Positions 41,906 through 56,516 are shown, counted from the first letter of the stretch. The stretch: 64,000 nt of DNA from Trematomus loennbergii (GCA_012861695.1 JAAOOA010000086.1:8399885-8463884), one strand, 5' to 3'. Program-made: numbers and translations. Notes: a model not told the origin generated them from the sequence alone.

Positions 41906-43485
41906 CCAACTCATACGACCAAATAGGTTGATTGTTCAAGCGCTTATTACGACCAAATAGGTCGATTGTTCAAGCGCTTATTACGACCTATAATCACGTT
42001 TTAAAGTTTTCGACCTCTAGTGCTCCCGTGGGTCGTATATTCACAAATAACCCTCTCTGGAAAATCCTAAATTGTAGGATAGTTTGGCCATTAAATGCTT
42101 TTTGATTAGATTCCTAGTGAGAAGTGTATATTGTACCTTTAGAATCCACGTCCAGTGGATGTGTAGGATCTATAGTTTAATAGATATTACGAAGATTATT
42201 TGAGGTCTCGCCAGGAGAACGTGTATACTACGTCTTTCCCCTATTAATTTCTATTGACGACAGCGTCCATGTAAAGTTAGCGTCAACCAAACTACCCATA
42301 ATCCTCAGCTATCGTTGAAGCTTGGTGATTGGATGTTTTAGCCGCAATGCACGTTGGGATATGGTGTTTATGCGATGTGAAATCCGAAAACATTTAAAAA
42401 AAGAAAATAATACTTTATTCCGAGTGTGCTTGCTTTTCTCTTTGAAAGTCATCACATAACGGCATTGTAATACACGGTTCGGCTGCATTAAATATTACAT
42501 ATCTGCCGTAGTTCTATATTTATAGAGCCCTGATTAGAAGACCTTTGGACAAACTGGAAGAAATGCCGCCGAAACTGAATATGTGACGTGGATCATAAAT
42601 ATATCAGCAATAGATAGTAGATAGGCTATATTTACACCATAACGGTGCACAGCTGATAGAAAAGGACTTTTAAAGTGTTTAAAGATATTACTGATTTTCT
42701 TTGAATTAAAGAATGTAAATACTGAGTTGAGAGAATAGTCAGGGGTTTTGGGTGATGGGAGACACATCTATGGAATCATAATTTCAATAGTTTACCATTA
42801 CATGACAGATATACCTTTCTGTCTATGATGTTTTACAAATCAGATATTAATGTGTAGAACTACAATATGTAGATTCGAGTCCAGTTTTGGATAGTCTGCC
42901 GTGGTTTCATTCCATTTCAAAGAGCTGTTTGACCAACATCCAATCACAGAGCTTGAGGACTAATCACGGGGTTTGTCAAGCAAAGCGGACGTTGTAGTCC
43001 CAAACGATAGCTGAGGATTATGGGTAGTGTAGTGTCTTCGGCCATCCTAAACTCAGAAAAAACTATGTTTCTCCGAATCGAAGGTTAAAAACACAAAAGC
43101 ATTGTACACAATTTAAACCAATCAATATTGTGTAATTAACAAGGATAAACTGATGTGTTTTAGTGGATGAGTAATGCAGATATCACTGTGAAATCATTTG
43201 ACAGTGAGGGGAATACTTCCGGTTTTATTATGAAAACTTCGAGACCGGAAACACTGTTTTCACCCCGTGAGGGTTGACGCCAACTTTACATGGACGCTGC
43301 CGTCAATAGAAATGAATAGGGGAAAGACGTAGTACACGTTCTCCTGGCAAGACCTCAAATCATCTTCGTAATATCTATCAAACTATAGATCCTACACATC
43401 CACTGGACGTAGATTCTGAAAGTACAATATACACTTCTCGCTAGAAATCAAATCAAAAAGCATTTTAATGGCCAAACTATTCTAC

Positions 43486-44421
43486 TAGGGATGCTCCGAT
43501 CGATCGGCTGCCGATCGTTATCGACCGATATTCACTCTCGGCCGATCGATCGGTGCTCTCTAAGGCCGATCAGGAGAGCCTTCTCCCTTGAACTAGTTTA
43601 GGAGAGTGCATGTACGTAGACACGTTGTGCCTCTCTGCGTATACTATTTACTTTCTTTCTCTTTGGGGAGTGCAATTACGTCAAGGTTAGACACGTTGTG
43701 CCTCTTCACTGGTGTCCCCTGTCCCCTTTTCATAATTTCCACCCTATTCTAAGGGGAAGCATTTACGCAATGTGGTGCATTTTCATTTCAGTTTCTTTCT
43801 TTGTATTTATTCACCCCTTTCCCGTTTAATATTTTAGGAGAGTGCATGTACGTAGACACGTTGTGCCTCTCTTCCTCTGTTTCTTGCTTTTCTTTTCATA
43901 CCCCTGTTTCTCAGACCTATTCTAAAGGGAGCTGACACGTTGTGCCTCTTCACTTTTACTTTCTAAGGGTCAAAGTTCATATGGCGAGGGATTCCTTTGA
44001 GCGATATGCGCCGGCCCGTGCCTTACCTTGGACTTCTAATAGAACTGCTGGGTCTTGATAGATTGAGTGGGGAAGTTCAGGAGATATATGCCAATGACGT
44101 AAAATACATGACACTTTTCTCTGTGCACGGCAAAACAAGCTCGCCAAAACGGCTTCACCGGTCTGGCAGTATTTAAAGTGTCCGAAAAAGACAATAAAAT
44201 AGCGCTATGCAATGTGTGTGAAGCAGAAATCCTGCAGCTCCGCCCGCTGTGACGGACCGGTGAGCGGAACAAAACACACACTAAAAGTTAGACCTAACAC
44301 ACTTAGCTATTTTATCTACCTCTGGAACAAGCTAAACTAGTTATAAATATTTGTATTCTTCACTGTCGTGTCACTCATTACTGGATCAGTGAGCTGCATG
44401 AGATGATACTGACAGGCTGTC

Positions 44422-44489
<68 letters not shown>

Positions 44490-44716
44490 GAGAGCGCTTC
44501 CGCTCATTTCTCCCATGTTATTATCCAAAGTTAATGTAAACTTGAATAATGTACTTCATTTGAATGTAATAATTATGTTGGTTGTTGTTTGTGTTTGTGT
44601 TGTATTGAAAAAATAATCTGAACTTTTCGATCCGTTACGATTATAAACTGAAGCAATATAAAAATGAGCCCCATTAACTGAGTTTTAAACATTTTAAACA
44701 AAGATCCCCATCCCTA
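43486..44716 (+). mobile_element. hAT element with BED-finger remnant
   Basis: Bounded by the 8-bp duplication TATTCTAC (43478-43485 and 44717-44724), which is the hAT target-site length. It begins TAGGGATG and ends CATCCCTA. The interior has repeated GACACGTTGTGCCTCT words near both strands' left half and a coding remnant at about 44155-44240 reading IFKVSEKDNKIALCNVCEAEI. That is the first half of a BED zinc finger of the ZBED/hAT type. The transposase body is gone. Confidence 0.85.
44428..44485. repeat. (GA)n microsatellite
   Basis: About 55 bases of pure GA inside the hAT copy. Confidence 0.95.
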
Positions 44717-44910
44717 TATTCTACAATTTAGGATTTTCCAGAGAGGGTTATTTGTGAATATACGACCCTCCGGAGCGTTTGCAATCAATGGGAGCATCAG
44801 CCCATATGCCGCAAATTGTTGTTTCTTACACGACCAGTAGAGGTGCTAAACTTTAAAACGTGACTATAGGTCGTAATAAGCTGCTGAACAATCGACCTAT
44901 TTGGTCGTTT

Positions 44911-46513
44911 TTTGGAGGAGGACAGGCTGGTAAGGTCATGAACAAGGCTGTTCCAGCTGCAACATTCTCTAAACATGTTCCCTTTTTAGGAAAAGCCTCA
45001 TGGTCATTTGATAAACATGAATTAGCAGATCGAGAACACACTTCCTTTCCACCATTACTGGAACAATCTTAAACCTCCTCTTACTCTGTTTTCTTTTTGA
45101 AGAGTGGTAGTTGTTAAAAAGGGGAAATGCAAATAGTGAAGATGAGATTTACTCGACAATTATCCCATCAAATATTTTTAAGATTTCAGAAATGGGCCCA
45201 ATGGAATCTTTCAGTCTAAATAGGACTTTCTGATAACTAGTCATAGTTTCCTGCTCTGCCTCCTTTATTCAATTCAAGTGGATTTTGTAAATGGACGCAT
45301 TAATTGGGATGAGGGGAACAAATACATTGTGGTTAAGAAGGCCTCTAAGTATTTTAGTAGTTTTAATTTACTGCCAGCTATTTGCAGCAAATTGCTAAAT
45401 CTGCTAAATATGTTCCATTCTTAGCTTATTTAATACATTTTTAAAATGAAGCAAAAATAAAGTAATAATACATGTCTGGATTTGGCTACTTATTTGCAAC
45501 AAAATAAGCCAACCAGTAGTAAGCACAAAAATGATTTCACATTGTAAACATAAACCACAGACAGGAATGTGAATCTATCCTGTGTGTTTTCTACATCTGA
45601 TATTAGTATGTTGTCCAACTTTCAGCAGGCACAGACATTTTACTGACACAGTAAATAGTGATATTTTCTAGATCCTGTGGTGATAAATACTGGCAGAAGG
45701 CATAATAAAGCTGATTAAAGCAGAGGGTTGCATCTGCATTTATTGGAAATCCTCATTTTCCTATGCCACAAAGCTAACCATGTTTTCAGTTGCACCCAAA
45801 ATCAACTAGCATTAGCATTGTGTAAAGAAACCACATATTAGACTTAGTTGTTTGAAATACAGATATTCTGAGACTTATCAAGACCATACTGAATCACAAT
45901 TCAGTGTGAGGATCAGAATGAGTAATATACTGTATTCCCTGTTCCAAAAATCCTAATGAAGAGCTATTGCAAACTTGGGGGGAAAATGGCCCTTAAACTG
46001 TTCTCTCTATAGACTTGTAATTTCATTTTGAAATGATAATACACAAAGGTCAAATGGCCAATTTTAGAACAGCAAAGACACTGTTAAAGTAGCATGCACT
46101 TAAACTGAGCTTGCATCTTTTTGTACAGTATTCACAGCAGGTTTCAGAAAGCCCTGGTTCCTTCTCTTCAGAGGAAGCCTTTGCAGTGACAAAACATTCC
46201 AGATCCAAGATGAAGCTCTGCTCAGAGAGCCATCTGCTGGGGAGGAGATGCAGACACAGAAAATAGGAACACCTGCTACTCAGGACGCCACACATAGCCC
46301 GTCAATATTTTTGGGGAAAATGGCTCATTATGTAATGGCTTTAAACATGTTAATGCTTCATTTCCTGTGAATAATATTTGAAAGATTATTTACGTTGTTT
46401 CTACAGCTCTGTGGAGTTTTGCGTCTCTGCTTTGGGATCAGTGTGGGGAGTTACTCTCAGTGTGATGCACAGGAAGCGACAGATGGGATGGAAATCACAA
46501 CCGACGTGACGAC
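44911..46513. other. Intergenic, includes presumed necap1 3' UTR
   Basis: necap1 ends at 46514 on the minus strand, so its 3' UTR lies below that. Minus-strand AATAAA candidates occur at about 45261 and 45738. No other gene was recognised. Confidence 0.4.
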
Positions 46514-49500
46514 TCAAAACTGCATCCAGTTTCCGGCATTCTCTGGTCGTGATGAAGGTGGAACAGAGCTGGGAACACATACACTGATGTTAGTTTTATT
46601 CAGATAATGGCATATTACTTATTAAAGGACAATTTCAGTGGTTTTACATTACCCTGTATATACAGTAACTCTTTGTTATGGAAGAACTTGTCTGGCCTCT
46701 ACAGAGCTGTTGTATATTCTAAAGTACAAATGTATGTGACTTATAAAGTGCTTTGTATTGTGCTGAGTGAAATCAGCACCTGTTAACATTAAAATATTTG
46801 TGTAAGTATTGTAATTATAGTTTTCAGGCACCTTAAAGCTTTCATTTGCAAAACAATTTAGTTTCATGAGACACAAATAGATTTAAATCAAACGTGATAA
46901 AGTAAGAATATTTTAAACCAATTATTAATAGAATTTTAGGAACAATTATTGTAAAGTGGTGTTAACCATCACTGTGATGAAGGTGAAATGACCTATGCTG
47001 TGATATTAATAGATGATATTGAAAGTGTGACTGAACCAGGCCAAACATCACTCATGCCTTTGGGGTTGAAAGGAACAAACCACTTTGTAAAGACTTCCCT
47101 GAGTCATATGGTTGAAATGTTATGCCCACATACTTTTTGCACACATAGTGAATATTACAAAAATACGTTTTCTACCTTGCAGGAGCAGAGAAATCTCCCC
47201 AGAGATCAGAACTAGCGTTTGACTGGACCACTGTGTTAGAGTTACTGCTGTCCAGCTCCAACAAGCAGGCTGACGGAGACACACAGAGCTTATTAAAGGC
47301 TGCTTACACACTTACAGTACACACTTGACACACATTTCTTCTTATTTTCCTGCGTCCTGAAGCTCTAAGAGTATGACTCATTCACATAGTGATTAAAAAA
47401 ATTAGGTCACTCCTGTATGTTAAAGCTGCACAAACATAATTAATTTAAAAAAAAACACCATTTCCAACACACTGTCAAGAAGTTACTCCATTTGCCCTAA
47501 TTAAATACACGTGTTGGTGATCGTCACAGATACTAATTCATATAAAGTGATAATATTTATGTGTAGCTTTAGTTTGATTGAACGTGCCATCTACCTGTCA
47601 CCGTGTCTCCTGGGGCACGATGTTGTGATTGGATGGGCCTGACAGAGGAGGCGGGACTATCTTTCCTCCAGGTGGTGGTGGGAGGAGTCCAAATCCACCA
47701 GAGCTTAGGGGGGGGGCTTATCCTTCTTTCTACCTTGCTAAAGACAAAGAACGAAAAAGATTTATAGGAATGTTAACGCTTTCAACCACCAGTTTATTTA
47801 CATTACGTGAAACTTAAATACTTTAACTTTTGGATTATTATGGGCTGCTTAATAAAAAATAGGCAACTAAATTGAAATAGTGACCATAACTTTCTACACC
47901 TGCCAACAGTCATTTCATTTTGAAAATATATAATAAAAGATGGATATATTGATGTTTTTACCCCTATGTTGAGTGTGATGGTCTGCCCCTCTTTAAAGCC
48001 CAAGTCCAGTTTTGGTCCTGAATCCACTAGATGGGCATTTTTACTGATTTCATTCTCCTGTTTCACCCATCTGCAGGGTGGCAGAGACACAAAGATACAA
48101 ACCATCAGCACATATACACAAACAAACAACGCATCTCAGCAGTTTCCCAAAAAAAACACAGACAGTACAGTATACAGTGCAGTACTGTATATCTCAGAGA
48201 CAGCATTTTGTTTTGGCCTTGACTGCTTGTGCTGCAGAGGGTTGTAGGACAGCAGGAAATGTAAAACAAGTTGTTAATTATTTAGAAGGAAAACTAATGG
48301 TCGTCGGCATGTCTGATGTTCAGTCGCATATGTATTGATTACTGTGAATGTACTTGCTTTTAACCAGACTCAAACCACCCAGTCACTGCTTACTTGAAAT
48401 GGTCCTGCAAAGACACGTTGAAATCAAAAGCGTCCCCTCGGTCCTCGAAGCCAACTCCTATGAAAGCACTGCGCCCTGTGGACAGGAAGTGATATTACAG
48501 ATACTCACCTGAAAAAGAGTCAATGTAACGTTCTTCAATTCTACATTCTTAAAAAGGATATTTTTTTATAAAATGCACATCCTCACCGCTGTCATCCTGT
48601 ATGCGCAGAACAAAATATCGGCTGGAGTCGCTGACCGTTTCCACTGAAACACCGGGGTACTCAGTAATTGGTGCCTGGGCAAACAGCTCCCCTGCAGGAC
48701 ATTTGGGGGAAAGACAAAATAAGCATACAAATTAGTGAGCCATCCATGCTTTTATCAAAGTGATTTCTGAAGTGTTTAGCCTGGTTGAATAAGAGCTGTA
48801 GCCAAGGGTGTAACTTTGGTTTGAGAAGTGGGGGGGACACAAACGAATGAAAAACGTTCTCGATTTGAATCAATAATCAAAAGAAATCCTTAGAATATGA
48901 TCACAAACAATAACAAATAATTTAAACTTGTTTATTTGATAAACTCCTAACTCCCTCCTCTCTCCTCTCTTTATCTTATCTTATGTTACCAAAAAGTCAA
49001 AAATCACCAGCCTCATCGACTACCGCCCAGTAGCACTCACCTCCATTATCATGAAGTGCTTTGAGCGGTTAGTCAAATCATTCATCACCTCCTCCCGACC
49101 TGACTCTCTGGACCCCTTGCAGTTTGCCTACAGAGCAAACAGGTCCACAGACGACGCCATAGCCCTCACCATCCACACTGCACTCTCACACATGGACCAG
49201 AGGAACACATATGTGAGAATGCTGTTCATTGACTACAGTTCAGCTTTCAACACCAGGGGCACAAGCCCTTCAAGCTGGTCATCAAGCTCAGAGACCTCGG
49301 GCTCAACAGCGCCCTCTGTGACTGGATCCTGAACTTCCTGACAGGCAGACCCCAGGCAGTGCGGGTAGGAAACATCACATCCTCCACCCTGATCCTCAAC
49401 ACCGGAGCCCCTCAAGGCTGCGTGCTCAGCCCTCTCCTCTACTCCCTGTTCACTCACGACTGCGTGGCCACACATAGCTCCAACACCATCGTGAAGTTTG

Positions 49501-52500
49501 CTGATGACACGACCGTCATCGGCCTGATCACTGACGGCGGCGAGACGGCGTACAGAGAGGAGGTCGAAAAACCTGACATCTTGGTGCCAGGTGCATAACA
49601 ACCTCCATCTCAACGTCAGCAAAACCAAGGAGCTGATTGTGGATTACAAGAAGCAGCAGGGAGAGGGACACGCCCCCATCGCCATCAATGGGACAACGGT
49701 GGAGAGAGTCAGCAGCTTCAGGTTCCTTGGTGTCCACATCACTGAGGACCTGACATGGACTCATCACACCACCACCATCACCAAAAAACCTCGACAGCGG
49801 CTCTTCTTCCTCCGCAGTCTGAGGAGGTTCAACTGGACTCCAGGATACTCTGCAACTTCTACAGGTGCACAATAGAGAGTATCCTGACTGGCTGCATCAC
49901 GGCCTGGTACGGCAGCTGCACCGCCCTCAATCATAAGGCTTTACAGAGGGTGGTGAAAACTGCACAGCACAAACCCAGGACGGAGCTGCCATCCATGAAG
50001 AACCTTTACTCCCAGCGGCTCAGGAAGAAAGCCCTCAGGATTATAAAAGACCCCCATCACCCCAGCCACAAACTGTTCTGTCTGCTGCTGTCTGGCAGGC
50101 GATACCGCAGCATCCGGACTAAAACCACCAGACTCAGGGACAGTTTCATCCCACAGGCCATAAGACTATTAAACACATGAACTTTTGAAACAACATCTAT
50201 AACATAAATCCACTTAGAAATTATGTATCTAATATATCATATTCCAATCACTTGTATACTCTTATTGCACTATTTCACTATTTTTCATTTTGTATTTACT
50301 TGCACTATTTATTTTCAGTTTTTCAGTTTTATTGTGTTGCACCCACACATTTTCACCGGCTGTTACTCTCATGAGCGAGGCGGAAAATAATTGTTTTATC
50401 ATGCCAAAAAGCTGCTGTGTCGTTTATTGCACCTCAAACATTAAAACAAATCCAGAGTTCAGTGTTTCTGTACTTCCTCTAAGAAAAAAGGACAATAAAA
50501 GAAGAGCTCTGTGGCTTCAGGCTTGATCGCCATTCAAATGACAGCGTTGGTTTCCCCCAAAAGTGGGCGGGCCCGTAAAGTGATCGCCTACTGCTATATT
50601 TAACCATATATCGAGCCCGATCTTCGATTTCCAATGATTTAATGTAATTGTTTGCGTGTCTGGCCATTGTAATCGGGCTCTTTGAAGATCCATAAATCCA
50701 CGGTTTTCTTAAATTTCTGATCGGATTGGCAAAAACTTCAGAATCTGTATTGACCGCCATTCAAATGACAGCTTTGTTTTCCCCCAAAAGTGGGCGGAGC
50801 CGTACTTTTTGCCCGGAAGTGACGCATTTGTTACTCTCATGTATAGCGCAGCATTATGCATATGTTTATATGTTTATACGCTAAGTGTAATAACTGCAGT
50901 TGCCTCATGATCCTCAGTGAAGCACAAGCCATGTTTCTCACTAAATTGTAAGTACAACTTATTAAAAAGATCAGTTCAATGCAATTATATGTCGTCTTAG
51001 TGTTATTGCATGATGTTAAAATTCGTTTTCCATGAATTTAGTGATGGATTGTAAACATTTGAAATGTAGCATTTAAGTGTTTCTCAGTTACAATGTTGTT
51101 GTTTTAATAAATCAGACACTGATGATGCAGCACTGTAATGTACCTCTTTATATAGCAGTGACGTGCGGTGAGGTTCATGGCTGGTGAGACACTGACTCAC
51201 TGAGTCAGATTTACAAATATTATATTTTGACCTTAATCGAAATATTCGGTTATTTTCAAAAGCTTTTTTTAGTCTGATGCTTCGATTCATTTTAAACAGA
51301 CCGTTCAACAAAAGGATACCCAAAATCTAAATATTGGATTGTTCTTTCTTAGTAAGATCCCATTTTCATTAGAAATGTGGTCTTACCTTGACTTGAAGAT
51401 GAAGTCCATGCTATCCTTCTGGACAACAATCTCTATTACTTTTTGTAAAAGTCTCCTTATCTTCCTGTAGTTTCAAAAGTCTAGTTTGTTGTTTGCGTCT
51501 ACCGTCTCTGCGTAGAATTACAGTAGCAACAAGAACCTGTGGGCTCACGTGCGCCCCCTTCAGTGCGGCAGAGGTTATGGCTGCCTCCCCTGATGCTTTT
51601 TTCATTGCCGTTGTATGATGAGACCAGCGAGCCTAAATATCATATATACGTGAAATAAGTTATTTAGAGACTATGGATGGCGAGGATAAATGTAATAAAG
51701 GGATCTACAAACATTACATTGGTGACCTACAGTGAGATGGTAACAGGCATGCGCTTAGGGCCCGCTTTCCAGCCAGTTTCTGTGGGGTGACGCATTCTGA
51801 GGTGAGGCAGATCTCATCTGTGCCTCACCTCACCCCACAGTAACTGGCTTGAGCGCGCTCACAAAATAAGTGCCCGCGCTAAATTAGTGCCCGTGCTCCA
51901 GCAAGTTACTGTGGGCTTACGAGAGGCAGAGCACGTCCCTGCCTCACTTCTCATCGCTCCCGTAGCGGAGCTCGGCAAATTTGCTGATTTTGACTATAAA
52001 AGCGATTGGAATCATACATAAATCACACTTACAACACAGATCAGTGGAGACTTTTATTATTATTATTACTATTTCGTTTTTCTTTAGTTGTTTTTCCGTT
52101 ACATCGGAGTATGACAGGTGAGGCTCTGCCTCCCCTGCCTCCCCTGGCTGCACGTCGCTGTTATATAGGCATTATTCCCTAACAAATTGTTTTTGCGCTG
52201 ATCAGGGGGTACTTGGCTGAATTATTTTTTTTTTTTCAAAGGGGGTACATTATTGAAAAAAGTTTGAGAACCACTGCTAAAGTACACATTGGAATGATTT
52301 CTTACCTTATTTTTTACAACTATATTGAATAGATAAAAGGTGTGCATTGGAAATATGTGTTTACATAAATGGTGAACAAACCGTTTGAGATCCACTGAGA
52401 TAACTTAGACTAAGGTAACTATCTAATCACTCCTTTACCTCACTAAAGATCACCTATTATGCAAAATCCACTTGTTCATGTCTTTTATACATAACATGTG

Positions 52501-54777
52501 TCCCCTCTGTGTAAGAGATTCTGAAAGTTTCAGGAAAAAAGATTTGCTCACTTTTGTCCTGATCCATTATATAAATGGATCAGGACAAAAAGTGAGCAAA
52601 TCTTGTCTGAAAATGAGCTGATCAGATTTTGGCCATCTTAAGATGTCATAACGATTTTTTGGCTTGTGTAACCATTAGCCAATAACCAACCAAGGTAACA
52701 TGCGCGCGTCCAACACACACACACAGAGGCTGTGTAATCCTCCGTGGCAATGACCGCTTGCGTAATTTTTTTTTAAATTAAACACATTTGAAAAGCGTGG
52801 GGGACACAAACAGGATTTTGAAAAGTGGGGGGGACATGTAGGCCTGTCGCGATAAGCAATTAATTGACTTATCGTACGATAAATAAAAATGAACTCGATA
52901 ACTTTTCTGACCTCGATAAATTGCCGTTTACATGCGTGTTTGTTTACATAAGAATGTGACCAGCATTTTAGCCAGGCGAGCTGTGTCTGCCGGCCAGGCG
53001 CGCTGTGAGGGGCGGGGCTCACACACAGCCAGGTCAGGAAACTCAGCGTGCAGCAGTGTAGCAGCCAAATGAATAATATAGAGACAAGCAGGAGACAACG
53101 TGTGACTTACTCGAGGGGAATTTGAAATGGAATTGGTTGCAAAACCTAACTCCATCTCCGGTGTGGGAATATTTTGGATTTAAGCCAAATCAACGAGGCG
53201 AACCTACGGACATGAATGAGCTGGGCGGTGTGTCACATTTGTTTAAAAAAGGTAGCAACAAAAGCTAGCAATACGACCAACCTTAAACTGCACCTGAAAC
53301 ACAACCACCCCATTCCGTTTCCCAGCTGGGAGCAAACACGGCAGCTGGAGATGGAGATGGAGATGGAGAGCCCCCACCTTTTGCAATCAAAGATGCATTT
53401 GCCCTACAATGCAAACATGTTGGTGTTCCTTGCTCGAAATCTTTGATTTATACAGATTTGGATATGGCCTGTTGAGGTTTATTTTGCTTGTCAGACAATG
53501 TGTTCTCATATTTATTTATATATATATATATATATAATATATTAAGTCTTACATATGGGAGTATGATATTAGGATCATACCTGAAACTTTGTCCTCCAGT
53601 TTGACAATCGCCATTTGGCCCTTGGCTGTGATCCTCATTCTACCAGACCAGTCTGGAGAATCCAGCTTCCAGTCAGCTGCCCTGTGGACAAGCATGGTGT
53701 TAGACTGTAATGTTACGCATACAAAATTGAATAAAGAGGAAAACATTTATATATAAACTAACAACTATCTGTTTACAAAGAGTAAGTTGGGTCTTTTTAA
53801 CGGATTGAACAAATTTGACAATACTCATAATCTGTGATTCTGTCGTGTGTCAAAAGGCATTATACACATATAATAGGTTGTGGATGCAAGTTTTGAGCTG
53901 AAGAAAGATTTGTTTAATTTTACGAATGCCTACAGATATAAAAGCGTAAACGTATTCAATATGTAACTTATTGTAAGGATTTTTAGAGAACAAGACAATG
54001 TATACAGTAGTCTACACAAAAAAGCAGAATTTCAAAACATATTTTGTTTACCTTTTTTCTTTATTTTATATCATTCCTACAGTACAATCGTGTCGTGAGC
54101 CTTAAGCCTCCAATTTAAACTACATTTCATAATACATTAATAGTGGTTTGGACATTGACGGTCGCTCAAAATGTTATCATTCCCTGCATGCAGCACACCC
54201 AGACAATGTTTACTCACTGTCTCACGTGCAAACATAAAGTCTAACTCTGTATTCCCAACCTCAATCAAAAACTATCCACACAGAAGACAGTGCAAACCGT
54301 TTTGTTTCAGTTCAATAGCGTCACTGTGGAGAGAGAACGTCCAAGCTGTCACACAAGAGCGGGACAGTCCTGGCAAATGGCCCGTATCGACCCGACAGAA
54401 TGACAACCCCCCCCCCCGTCACAACTCTGACAGCTCAGCCGCTATTGACAACAAAGCGACACACACAACCGGCCAACGATTCATATACTATACATATTTA
54501 CAACAGGCAACCCATTCATTTCTGCCTTCCACAGTCACAACATAAAGCCCCCTCTACGTGATGTGAAGCATGTTCTGGCATCGAGCAGTGAAAGTGAAAT
54601 ACCCGCACCGGCACCGAGCGACACCAAACCCCGTTAAAGCACATTCCACAGCACCGTTAACCACCGGCAGGTTCCTCTGTACCTGTATGCGCGGTTTGAG
54701 GCTCGCGGCGGGATGCGATAAACGTTGACATCGGGTTTTACGCACAGGATCGACTCGTACTCGCCCTCGGCCGCCAT
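46514..54777 (-). CDS. necap1: NECAP1, adaptin-ear-binding coat-associated protein
   Basis: Endocytic accessory protein that binds the AP-2 alpha ear and clathrin-coat partners. Minus-strand exons: 54777-54683, 53681-53581, 48691-48587, 48475-48394, 48070-47962, 47737-47595, 47269-47176 and 46568-46514, with GT/AG borders and matching phases. The product is about 261 aa if corrected (human NECAP1 275, NECAP2 263). The N-terminal NECAP/PHear domain spans exons 1-5: [92 protein letters not shown]. The tail has [16 protein letters not shown] and the terminal WMQF, equivalent to the AP-2-binding [18 protein letters not shown] favours NECAP1 over NECAP2. Exon 6 has two one-base losses in C-runs (9 Gs at 47708-47716 and 4 Gs at 47612-47615 on the plus strand). 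Adding one base to each restores frame and phase. Confidence 0.93.
47595..47737 (-). CDS. necap1: necap1 exon 6, two homopolymer frame breaks
   Basis: This proline-rich linker exon is 143 bases long; 145 are needed for the flanking phases (0 in, 1 out). As given, the C9 run leads at once to a TAA, and after the C4 run a TGA precedes the donor. With one C added to each run it reads through [18 protein letters not shown] and joins in phase to exon 7. Confidence 0.8.
48985..50336 (+). pseudogene. Rex1/CR1-like LINE, 5' truncated, frameshifted
   Basis: RT pieces in order: [49 protein letters not shown], then after a frame change [48 protein letters not shown]. After another change come [17 protein letters not shown] and [14 protein letters not shown], and finally [20 protein letters not shown] and [13 protein letters not shown] before the 3' UTR. 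At least three frame changes make it inactive. The start of RT and everything upstream are missing. Motifs favour the Rex1/Babar or CR1 group; the exact clade is not certain. Confidence 0.85.
50362..50840 (+). pseudogene. THAP-domain repeat, copy 2, with internal duplication
   Basis: At 50401 a frame begins [13 protein letters not shown], continues with [11 protein letters not shown] and RRALWLQA and stops. This covers the first Cys pair, the FxxxP-like stretch and the conserved Trp of a THAP zinc finger. Downstream, the words cgccattcaaatgacagc occur at 50529 and 50755, about 226 bases apart, each followed by a cccccaaaagtgggcgg sequence. GTTACTCTCAT occurs at both edges (about 50361 and 50831). 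Likely a decayed THAP-carrying DNA transposon. Confidence 0.6.
51155..52160. mobile_element. MITE/DNA element with GCAGTGACGTGC ends
   Basis: The left end is gcagtgacgtgcggtgagg and the right end tggctgcacgtcgctg, an imperfect inverted repeat. TTATATA lies on both sides (51148-51154 and 52161-52167), probably the target duplication. The middle (51764-51855) is a strong hairpin around GAGGTGAGGCAGA/TCTGTGCCTCACCTC. No transposase was seen. Confidence 0.7.
52440..52720. repeat. Truncated AAAGGTC-type MITE with a ~29-bp-arm palindrome
   Basis: The left end cacctattatgcaaaatcc belongs to the MITE family at 33862. Within it, 52539-52600 is a near-perfect palindrome built on tgctcactttt and gatcaggac sequences. 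Confidence 0.65.
52843..53500 (+). pseudogene. Truncated hAT element with BED zinc finger
   Basis: It begins with the hAT-like end taggcctgtcgcgataa. A coding remnant follows: [20 protein letters not shown], then after a one-base frame change [14 protein letters not shown] and [13 protein letters not shown]. This is a full BED finger (Cys-x2-Cys and His-x4/5-His) as in ZBED transposases. The frame ends soon after, and no right terminal repeat is seen before a TA microsatellite at 53519. Confidence 0.75.

Positions 54778-56516
<1,739 letters not shown>

Larger units (their letters stand above)
41918..44910. mobile_element. Long-inverted-repeat DNA element, split by a hAT insertion
   Basis: The left arm (about 41918-42320) and right arm (about 43000-43485 plus 44717-44910) are reverse complements over roughly 400 bp or more. 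Examples are cgacctatttggtcg at the outer ends and ctaaattgtaggat / attctacaatttagg further in. The inner arm edges share gatagctgaggattatgggt. Removing the hAT copy leaves about 1.76 kb. No protein was recognised between the arms. The left tip carries an extra tandem copy of about 33 bp. Confidence 0.75.
48692..53580. other. necap1 intron 2, transposon-rich
   Basis: At 4.9 kb this is the longest necap1 intron. It holds a Rex1/CR1-like LINE (48985-50336), a THAP repeat (50362-50840), an inverted-repeat MITE (51155-52160), an AAAGGTC-type MITE (52440-52720) and a truncated hAT (52843-53500). Two short stretches containing aagtgggggggacac (about 48820 and 52800) are copies of another repeat. 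Confidence 0.7.

Noticed and set aside
43486..44716. Host ZBED gene exon
   Set aside because: The BED-finger remnant is bounded by hAT ends and an 8-bp duplication, so it is part of a transposon.
47120..47311. 63-codon minus-strand frame over necap1 exon 7
   Set aside because: It is the wrong frame; the coding frame is the one reading [10 protein letters not shown] to DLWGDF.
53216..53446. Functional BED-finger gene at 53216
   Set aside because: The finger is frameshifted relative to its own upstream part and belongs to a truncated hAT copy.
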